Positions 57,806 through 64,000 of a stretch of DNA of 64,000 nucleotides are shown here, one piece after another; the stretch's first letter is position 1; the number at the start of each line of letters is the position of its first letter. This DNA is from Undibacterium sp049340185 (GTDB lineage Bacteria > Pseudomonadota > Gammaproteobacteria > Burkholderiales > Burkholderiaceae_D), in the NCBI RefSeq assembly GCF_049340185.1, contig NZ_JBMPPC010000009.1, forward strand, positions 1-64,000, in the 5' to 3' direction. The notes beneath the pieces were generated by a model. That model was not told the origin of the DNA and made no database searches. It saw only the letters and a program-made list of their open reading frames with translations. Position numbers and translations under genes: made by a program.

Positions 57806-59065
57806 ATGAGCGCATATTTTGACGCATATCTGGACGCATTAGAAACCCGTCACCCACAAAGCCGCGAGCAGGCATTGATGACGCGGCTACCGCAATTGAT
57901 CGCACAGGCACAAACCGCAGCGGGATGGGCCGCGATTTTGCAAGGAGTACAGGCCAGCGATATCAAAAGCCGCACAGCCCTTGCGCAACTGCCAGTAACG
58001 CGTAAATCGGATCTGAAACAGATACAAAGAAGCGCACTGCCATTCGGCGCACTGACAACGACGGGCTTACGGCAGATGAATCGCATCTTTATGTCGCCGG
58101 GACCGATCTTCGATCCCGAGGGCAGATCACCGGACTGGTGGCGGTTTGCGCGTCCGCTGCATGCGGTTGGCTTGCGCGCCGGACATCTGATTCAAAACTG
58201 TTTTTCCTACCACTTCACACCAGCGGCCTTTATGGTTGAAGGTGCCGCTGCCAGAATCGGCTGCACAGTGATCCCGGCAGGCACAGGTCAAACAGAGATG
58301 CAGGTGCAGGCGATCGTTGAATTGCGACCCGATGCGTATGTGGGCACGCCAAGTTTTTTAAAAATTATTATCGAAAAAGCGGCGGAGATGGGTGCCGATA
58401 TCTCCAGCCTGCAATATGCCGTCGTCGGTGCAGAAGCGCTGCCACCGAGCCTGCGCCTGTGGCTGCAAGAGCACGGCATACCGAATGTGGTGCAGATGTA
58501 TGCAACTGCCGATATTGGCAATATTGCGTATGAAACCGTCAGCGATGGCGCACTCAATCCCGGCATGATTCTCGATGAAGACCTGATCCTCGAAATCGTC
58601 AGACCGGGCACCGGAGATCTGGTGGCGGAGGGAGAAGTCGGCGAAGTCGTGGTCACCTCGTTTAATCCAGATTATCCCCTGGTCCGGTTTGGCACCGGTG
58701 ACATGTCAGCGATACTGCCCGGCATATCGCCCTGTGGCCGCACCAATACCCGCATCAAAGGCTGGATGGGTCGCGCAGACCAGACGACCAAGGTCAAGGG
58801 CATGTTTGTCCATCCGTCTCAAGTTGCCGAAGTCATCAAACGGCATCCCGAAATCCGCAAAGCACGACTGGTCGTCACCGGTGAATTGGCGAATGACGCG
58901 ATGACGCTACATTGCGAAAGCACGATGCGCGACGCAGCCCTGAAAGCAGCGATCGTGGATAGTTTGCGCGAGGTCACCAAACTACGCGGTGACGTGCTAT
59001 TTGTCGATGATCTGCAATTACCGAATGACGGCAAAGTCATTGACGATGCGCGCAGCTATCAATAG
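57806..59065 (+). CDS. Phenylacetate-CoA-ligase-like (PaaK family) protein with altered P-loop
   Basis: A 419-residue adenylate-forming-enzyme homologue. The middle and C-terminal parts match PaaK (YVGTPSFLKIIIEKA, LVRFGTGDMSAI, GWMGRADQTTKVKGMFV). The usual Ser/Thr/Gly P-loop (SSGTTGKP) is replaced by FMSPGPIFDPEGR. It may use ATP differently, act on a ready acyl-adenylate, or have lost ligase activity. It is the last gene of the ABC transporter operon. Confidence 0.8.
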   Translation: MSAYFDAYLDALETRHPQSREQALMTRLPQLIAQAQTAAGWAAILQGVQASDIKSRTALAQLPVTRKSDLKQIQRSALPFGALTTTGLRQMNRIFMSPGPIFDPEGRSPDWWRFARPLHAVGLRAGHLIQNCFSYHFTPAAFMVEGAAARIGCTVIPAGTGQTEMQVQAIVELRPDAYVGTPSFLKIIIEKAAEMGADISSLQYAVVGAEALPPSLRLWLQEHGIPNVVQMYATADIGNIAYETVSDGALNPGMILDEDLILEIVRPGTGDLVAEGEVGEVVVTSFNPDYPLVRFGTGDMSAILPGISPCGRTNTRIKGWMGRADQTTKVKGMFVHPSQVAEVIKRHPEIRKARLVVTGELANDAMTLHCESTMRDAALKAAIVDSLREVTKLRGDVLFVDDLQLPNDGKVIDDARSYQ

Positions 59066-59177
59066 CAGGCAAAGTAGTTGCCGTCTTTAAAATGTCAGAT
59101 AATAGGGTCAATGCTGAGCCTGCAAGCTGCAATCCGAAACCTGAAGCGACGTGATGGACTCAGTCACCGCGTTGGTA

Positions 59178-59354
59178 CTACCAGCGACGCCAGTGATGGT
59201 AGCCGTAACCATAACCCCAGCCAGGACTAACGATAACTGGTACGGGTCTGACGACAACAGCGGGGCCATAAGGTGCAGGCGCATACACCGCGCAACCGGA
59301 TAACGCGGCTGATGCAGCGATGAGACTAATGAGTGCAAGTTGAGATAAACGCAT
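59178..59354 (-). CDS. Small lipoprotein with Gly/Tyr/Trp-rich tail
   Basis: A 58-residue precursor with a lipobox LSGC (Cys20), a Pro/Val-rich middle and a C-terminal GYGYGYHHWRRW. AGGAG lies 6 bases before ATG 59354. Unknown function; a surface-exposed or stress-related lipoprotein is possible. Confidence 0.7.
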   Translation of the reverse strand: MRLSQLALISLIAASAALSGCAVYAPAPYGPAVVVRPVPVIVSPGWGYGYGYHHWRRW

Positions 59355-59636
59355 GGGGTGCTCCTGTTCGATAGTGTGCATAACACTAAGGAGATAACCC
59401 CTGAGATGCCTGTTGAGTTGACGCAGAATTTGTAAGAGTTTGTAGCCTTGCCACGCCGCATAGTGCACGGTCATTGTTGCCTGGAAAAACGTCGTCCGCC
59501 TTGTATGCTGACGCTACCTTACGAACAGTAGTATCTATACTCCTATCCAGTATAAATAATTTACACCGCAAACATTAGCGGTTGCTGCCTGTTTTTCTAA
59601 AAAATAGGGGGAGTATAGTAAATATCACCCTCAACG

Positions 59637-60767
59637 CTAATTCGATTCTTTGATCAGACGACCCGACGGTTTTTGGATGGGCCGCGCATTCATCGGATAC
59701 AAACGGTTAAAAATTGCGAGTTGTTCCGGTGAAATTTCAATCGGCTCTTTCATCACCAGCCATAACACGCCTTCGCTGCATGGCGGTGTCGTCAGCGATC
59801 CCATGTAAGTGTAATAGTCACGCTTGGCAGGCAAAATCTGATTCATGTCGATCGTGGTCAGCGCCTTAACCGGGTCATCTTTCTCTAAAGGCAAATTATT
59901 CCAGACCTGCTGCACCAGCGCCTGCGGCTTGCCGCGCTCAATCAATACGGCAACAACGGCAAGCTTGCCATTGGCATCCTTGTGTACCAGATGCGCAACC
60001 ATCTCAAAACTACGGCCATTTACCCGCTCTTCTGAGGGCTTATGAAAATGAAATTGCACCAGTTCATAGCTATGACCGCCCACCATGATGTAGTTACCCG
60101 CGCCCAGATTGACCTGGATTGTGTGGCCGTTATCCAGAACATTGAAACTCGCCGATTTGTAGTCAAATCCAATCGGATCCAATTCAACTTTTATCCCGTC
60201 ACGGATATCAATCGGCGACTGACGCTCACCGGTATCGCATTTAGCGTTAGCCGGACTGAGCTTACCCCAACTCAACGGACCGCCCTCACCTTCATAGCTC
60301 CAGTGCACAGCGCTATGCGCCGCCAACGTAGACGCGCCGTGCGCATCAGCCATCTTGGCCTTGCTTTCCATTGACTCGACCGGCTTTCTGACCGGTGCAA
60401 TATACGAATTGCGGATCACTGGACGTGGATTCGGATTGGAACGAACGCTGGCCTCATCTTTTTCCTTGCGGATCACGGCAAGCTTTTCAGCGATTTTGGC
60501 GGCGAGCTCGTCAGCCGCAAGCGACTCTTTGGCCCGCGCTGCCGCAGCAGCCTTGCTCTCTTTAGTGTCTTTTTCCTTAGGCTCTTTGTCCTTGCTGTCT
60601 TTATCTTTACTGGACGCCTTGCTCTCCTCCTTATCTTTTGAAGAAGCCTCCTCCTTCGCCGACGCCTGCTTGATCGGCTTAGAAGGAGTCGACGCATCAT
60701 TAGCCTGGACTTGCACACAGGTCAGCGGTGCCAATAAGGAAATTAAAACAAGAGTGAGGCGGCGCAT
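59637..60767 (-). CDS. Alpha-class carbonic anhydrase with long charged linker
   Basis: About 376 residues: a signal peptide (ending VQA), then about 90 residues rich in Lys, Asp, Glu, Ser and Ala (KDKDSKDKEPKEKD repeats, likely coiled coil), then an alpha-carbonic anhydrase domain (about 150-370). Zinc ligands are seen in QFHFHKPSEE and MVAHLVH; SLTTPPCSEGVLW is the substrate pocket. It hydrates CO2 in the periplasm. Bacterial alpha enzymes are usually about 220-250 residues, so the linker is unusual. ATG 60767 is chosen; a TTG at 60818 would precede the signal peptide. Confidence 0.9.
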   Translation of the reverse strand: MRRLTLVLISLLAPLTCVQVQANDASTPSKPIKQASAKEEASSKDKEESKASSKDKDSKDKEPKEKDTKESKAAAAARAKESLAADELAAKIAEKLAVIRKEKDEASVRSNPNPRPVIRNSYIAPVRKPVESMESKAKMADAHGASTLAAHSAVHWSYEGEGGPLSWGKLSPANAKCDTGERQSPIDIRDGIKVELDPIGFDYKSASFNVLDNGHTIQVNLGAGNYIMVGGHSYELVQFHFHKPSEERVNGRSFEMVAHLVHKDANGKLAVVAVLIERGKPQALVQQVWNNLPLEKDDPVKALTTIDMNQILPAKRDYYTYMGSLTTPPCSEGVLWLVMKEPIEISPEQLAIFNRLYPMNARPIQKPSGRLIKESN

Positions 60768-61023
60768 AAGAAGTTTCTTCGCGGAAAAGGCTGGAGGTAG
60801 TCTGGTTACGGCAAACAAGCGAAAAAACTTGAATTTGGGCAGCTATTTAGACACATGCGGTGCTGGTTAGATCGATTGCCAAGTGGCTGGAAGTACCCTT
60901 TAGACAATAGGAAATTTTTCCGATGATGGAATTTAGTTGGCAGGGTGGAAAGGAATAACGGAGGTTGTCAGGGCGGCGACCAGAATCAACTTCGATTAAT
61001 TGACTGAGACAACTATTCAACAG

Positions 61024-61052
61024 AAAAAAGGCATCCATCGGATGCCTTTTTT
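61024..61052 (-). terminator. Bidirectional intrinsic terminator
   Basis: AAAAAAGGCATC, loop CATCG, GATGCCTTTTTT: a 12-bp stem counting the A-T runs. It lies 40 bases after the nitronate monooxygenase stop on the minus strand. Confidence 0.92.
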
Positions 61053-61091
61053 GTTTCAGCAATTAATCACTGCATTCGTCCACAACCCTAT

Positions 61092-62066
61092 TTACGCCTT
61101 GCAGATACGCTGTTTTGCCGCATCGTATTCCGCCTTCAGTCGGGTGACGACTTCGGCGACGCTTGGTGCGTCTTCCATCAGACCTACGCCCTGGCCTGCG
61201 CCCCAGATGTCGCGCCAGGCTTTGGCTTTGCTGCTACTGCCTGAGCCGAAGTTCATGGCTGTCTTGTCTGCGACTGGCAGGTTGTCGGGATCCAGTCCTG
61301 CGGCGACGATGGATTTTTTCAGGTAGTTGCCGTGCACTCCGGTGAACAGGTTGGTGTAGACGATATCGGCGGCACTAGATTCGATAATTGCCTGACGGTA
61401 GTCGTCATCGACGTTGGATTCTTGCGTCGCCAGCCAGCGTGAGCCTATGTAGGCGAAGTCTGCGCCCATCGCCAGAGCTGCCAGAATCGCGTCGCCGGAG
61501 GCAATCGAGCCGGATAAGGCGATCGGTCCTTTAAAGAATTTGCGGACTTCGCCCACCAGGGCGAACGGGGATAGACCACCGGCGTGACCACCAGCGCCTG
61601 CGGCCACCAGAATGAGACCGTCAACACCAGCTTCCAGAGCTTTTTGAGCGTGACGGATAGAGATCACGTCGTGCAACACGATACCGCCGTAGCTATGGAT
61701 GGCGTCCAGCATTTCTTTTGGCGGTGCGCGCAGTGACGAAATGATGATGGGGATCTGATGTTTGACGCAGACTTCGACATCATGTGCCAGACGGTCGTTT
61801 GACTGGTGCACGATTTGATTGACGGCGATAGGGCCGACTTTGGCATCGGGATTGGCTGCCTGGTACTCGGCCAGCTCGGCTTTGAGATCGGTCAGCCAGG
61901 TGTCGAGCAGTTCAGCAGGACGGGCGTTCAGTGCAGGAAATGAGCCGACAATACCGGCCTTGCATTGGGCGGCGACCAGCTTGGGTCCGCTAGCGATAAA
62001 CAGCGGTGAGCCGATCACCGGCAAGGAAAGATTCTGTAATGCTTTAGGCAGATGAGAAGTCGTCAT
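61092..62066 (-). CDS. Nitronate monooxygenase / NADH:flavin 2-nitropropane dioxygenase family
   Basis: A 324-residue FMN TIM-barrel enzyme with SPLFIASGPKLVAAQCKAGIVG at the start, GAGGHAGGLSPF for the FMN phosphate, and MGADFAYIGSRW. Members oxidise nitronates or reduce quinones. Divergent from a TetR gene with a palindrome between them, so probably repressed by it. Confidence 0.88.
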   Translation of the reverse strand: MTTSHLPKALQNLSLPVIGSPLFIASGPKLVAAQCKAGIVGSFPALNARPAELLDTWLTDLKAELAEYQAANPDAKVGPIAVNQIVHQSNDRLAHDVEVCVKHQIPIIISSLRAPPKEMLDAIHSYGGIVLHDVISIRHAQKALEAGVDGLILVAAGAGGHAGGLSPFALVGEVRKFFKGPIALSGSIASGDAILAALAMGADFAYIGSRWLATQESNVDDDYRQAIIESSAADIVYTNLFTGVHGNYLKKSIVAAGLDPDNLPVADKTAMNFGSGSSSKAKAWRDIWGAGQGVGLMEDAPSVAEVVTRLKAEYDAAKQRICKA

Positions 62067-62208
62067 AAGGGGTCCGGTCTCTTAATTAAATTGGTTCTCA
62101 CTGGATGATACCGAGCTGGCGTCAGGCATCGCCGTATCAATCAAATTGCACAAGAAACCTGGTTTGGTTGCGTGTTTAGCGGGTTGTTCTTGGCGTTTTT
62201 TAGTGAGG

Positions 62209-62226
62209 CTGATATGATGTTATCAG
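62209..62226. promoter_or_regulatory. Candidate TetR operator
   Basis: CTGATA (62209-62214), six bases, TATCAG (62221-62226): a perfect spaced palindrome 40 bases before the TetR start and 143 bases before the divergent monooxygenase. Confidence 0.5.
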
Positions 62227-62265
62227 AAAAAACGTTGTTTTTCACCAGAATTTTGCGGGTCATTT

Positions 62266-62913
62266 ATGCCAACACCGAAAACCAAAGTCATCGATTTTAA
62301 GCAAGGGCAGGAAGAGCTGCGCAATACCCTGCGTCAGGGCATGCTCGACGCGGCAACCCGCTTGCTGGTTGAAGAAGGCGCAGCAGCACTGACCGTACGC
62401 AAGGTCGCCGATGCGGTGAATTGCTCCACCACCTTGTTGTATTCGCTATTCGGCGGTAAAGACGGATTGTCTAATGCGCTGTATCTAGAGGGGTTTAGCC
62501 GCCTGATCCAGGATTTCACACAATATGAAGCCAGTCTGCCCGCCGCCCAAAAAACCCACGGGCTTGATCGTATCTGGATGTATGCGACGAATTATCACGA
62601 TTACGCCAGGCGCAACCCTAGCTATTACATGGTGATGTTCGGCGATGCGATTGCCGGATTTTTGCCGCCGCTGGAATCGCGGGTCGCAGCGTGGGAATCG
62701 TTCACGCCGCTGATTAATGAATTTGAGCATTGCATGCAAGAAGGCAGCTTGCCTAAATCCAGCCCGAGTGCCGCGGCCCGCTTGTTGTGGGCGGCAATGC
62801 ATGGTGTGATCAGTCTGGAGCTCAAAGGCTATTACCTGAAAAAAGAACATTCGGACGAACTCTACCGCGCTGCAATCCGGGCGGTGCTGCATTCGCTAAA
62901 ACATCCTGAATAA
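62266..62913 (+). CDS. TetR-family transcriptional regulator
   Basis: A 215-residue protein. The N-terminal helix-turn-helix (about 20-65) reads MLDAATRLLVEEGAAALTVRKVADAVNCSTTLLYSLFGGKDGL; the C-terminal helical domain has a WHG-like AMHGVISLELKGY motif. It likely represses itself and neighbours, and its ligand may be an acyl-CoA given the enoyl-CoA hydratase gene downstream. Confidence 0.9.
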   Translation: MPTPKTKVIDFKQGQEELRNTLRQGMLDAATRLLVEEGAAALTVRKVADAVNCSTTLLYSLFGGKDGLSNALYLEGFSRLIQDFTQYEASLPAAQKTHGLDRIWMYATNYHDYARRNPSYYMVMFGDAIAGFLPPLESRVAAWESFTPLINEFEHCMQEGSLPKSSPSAAARLLWAAMHGVISLELKGYYLKKEHSDELYRAAIRAVLHSLKHPE

Positions 62914-63071
62914 AATATCCTGAATTTGATACGATAAATTAGTTTCGCCTCGTAATTTTTACGCTGCACTCTTACGCCATTTGTATCCGCACTATCAGCA
63001 CTACCGGCACTATTAGCTACATCACCAACAATCAACAACAATCGCCCACGATTCCCACCTCCGGAGACCCT

Positions 63072-63926
63072 ATGACTTATCAATGTTTTGACTTCAGCAT
63101 CAAGGACAAAGTCGCTCATCTGCAATTGAACCGGCCAGCCAGTATGAACACGATGCAGCCGGTATTTTTTCGTGAACTGGTGAGTATTCTGAGTACTCTG
63201 CAACGTGAGGCATCAGCCCGCGCGCTGGTAATTTCATCGACCGGTAAACACTTCACTGCCGGGATGGCACTCGACGTATTCGCGGGTGGCGGTGTGAGTC
63301 TGGATGACGCCACGGCGGTTGGCCGCGCCAATATCACGCTAGTCCTGCAAGACATGCATCACTCTTTTAATCTGATCGAGCAATTGCGCATGCCAGTCAT
63401 CAGTGCGATTCATGGCGGCTGTATCGGTGGCGGCGTCGATCTGATCTGCGCGAGCGATATCCGGCTCGCCAGCGTTGATGCTTTTTTCTGCATCCAGGAA
63501 ATTAATATCGGCATGACTGCGGATCTCGGTACCTTACAGCGCTTACCTAAACTGATCCCCGAGGGCATCGTGCATGAGATGGCTTATACCGGTCGCCGCC
63601 TGCCCGCCCAGCGCGCACTGGCGGTCGGGCTGGTGAACGACGTGTTCGAGAGCCGAGAATTAATGATAGAAGCCGCGCTACACATGGCTGCCGAAATCGC
63701 CAGCAAACCGCCGGTAGCGATCTGGGGCAGCAAACAGGCGATCCACTACGCGCGCGACCATTCAACTCACGATGCCTTGCAACAAATGGGCTGGCTGCAA
63801 TCGGGCATCTGGCAAAGCAGCAATCTGATGGAAGCCTTTATGGCGAAACAACAAGGCAGGCCAACAGACTATGCGGATCTGGCACCGGTCAGTTCTTTTG
63901 AAGACGCGCCATATCAGTTGAAATAA
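63072..63926 (+). CDS. Enoyl-CoA hydratase/isomerase family protein
   Basis: A 284-residue crotonase-fold enzyme with the oxyanion-hole segments STGKHFTAGMALDVF and HGGCIGGGVDLICASDIR and the active-site acid region DLGTLQRLP. It resembles delta(3,5)-delta(2,4)-dienoyl-CoA isomerase (ECH1) in size and pattern. A GGAG site lies 6 bases before the ATG. It is 158 bases after the TetR gene, same strand. Confidence 0.88.
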   Translation: MTYQCFDFSIKDKVAHLQLNRPASMNTMQPVFFRELVSILSTLQREASARALVISSTGKHFTAGMALDVFAGGGVSLDDATAVGRANITLVLQDMHHSFNLIEQLRMPVISAIHGGCIGGGVDLICASDIRLASVDAFFCIQEINIGMTADLGTLQRLPKLIPEGIVHEMAYTGRRLPAQRALAVGLVNDVFESRELMIEAALHMAAEIASKPPVAIWGSKQAIHYARDHSTHDALQQMGWLQSGIWQSSNLMEAFMAKQQGRPTDYADLAPVSSFEDAPYQLK

Positions 63927-64000
63927 GCATGCTCATACTCAACTCAGCCACCGGTAGTCTCAAGTAGTGAAACAGGCCTGGCAATTCAGGACGCTAGTAA

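Noticed and set aside
59108..59461. 117-codon minus-strand ORF overlapping the small lipoprotein
   Set aside because: The other frame has a lipobox and a good ribosome site; this one has neither.

Overview
The window reads as chromosomal DNA from a Burkholderiales betaproteobacterium, most likely Oxalobacteraceae (an Undibacterium- or Herminiimonas-like organism). This is inferred from the adjacent gshA / small membrane protein / gshB genes followed by a mannose-type EIIA, HPr and EI, from the overlapping metX-metW pair, and from a GC content that looks near 50 percent by eye. I see no rRNA, tRNA, CRISPR array, insertion sequence or prophage.

Region 1 (1-7.0 kb) is a putative envelope-sensing cAMP module. 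It holds a secreted FecR-domain protein (minus strand) and, divergent from it, a CHASE2 adenylate cyclase, a TPR plus outer-membrane-barrel protein, a VanZ-like membrane protein and a CRP-type regulator. The regulator keeps the cAMP contact residues and the RETxxR recognition helix of E. coli CRP. Three perfect TGTGA-N6-TCACA palindromes lie in this window: at the left edge (112-127), in front of the cyclase (2274-2289), and in front of gmd (26392-26407). This suggests a closed cAMP-CRP circuit that also controls polysaccharide synthesis.

Region 2 (7.3-26.3 kb) is a surface polysaccharide locus built like the D-rhamnan (A-band) locus of Pseudomonas aeruginosa. It contains a GDP-mannose pyrophosphorylase/isomerase, Wzm/Wzt ABC export with a carbohydrate-binding Wzt tail, two FkbM methyltransferases and a 1045-residue multidomain glycosyltransferase. 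A lipid-linked-sugar submodule follows (SDR, GtrB-like GT2, GtrA, FAD oxidoreductase, GT-C-like membrane protein). A convergent minus-strand operon gmd-rmd-GT4-GT4 completes it.

Region 3 (26.5-45.2 kb) is mostly housekeeping: pyrE, exonuclease III, a 5'-nucleotidase lipoprotein behind a TonB-dependent receptor with two PurR/LacI-like boxes, an M48 protease, ampG, metX-metW, the regulatory PTS (EI, HPr, EIIA) beside gshA/gshB, an ABM monooxygenase, an AI-2E exporter and a MAPEG protein.

Region 4 (45.4-64 kb) begins with a glycine-zipper protein and a Cache-GGDEF diguanylate cyclase. Next comes a catabolic block: a Crp/Fnr regulator with a DUF2520 oxidoreductase, divergent from an acyl-CoA ligase, five branched-chain-type ABC transporter genes and a PaaK-like protein, with members of one dispersed intergenic repeat between them. 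The window ends with a small lipoprotein, an alpha-carbonic anhydrase with a charged linker, and a nitronate monooxygenase / TetR / enoyl-CoA hydratase group.
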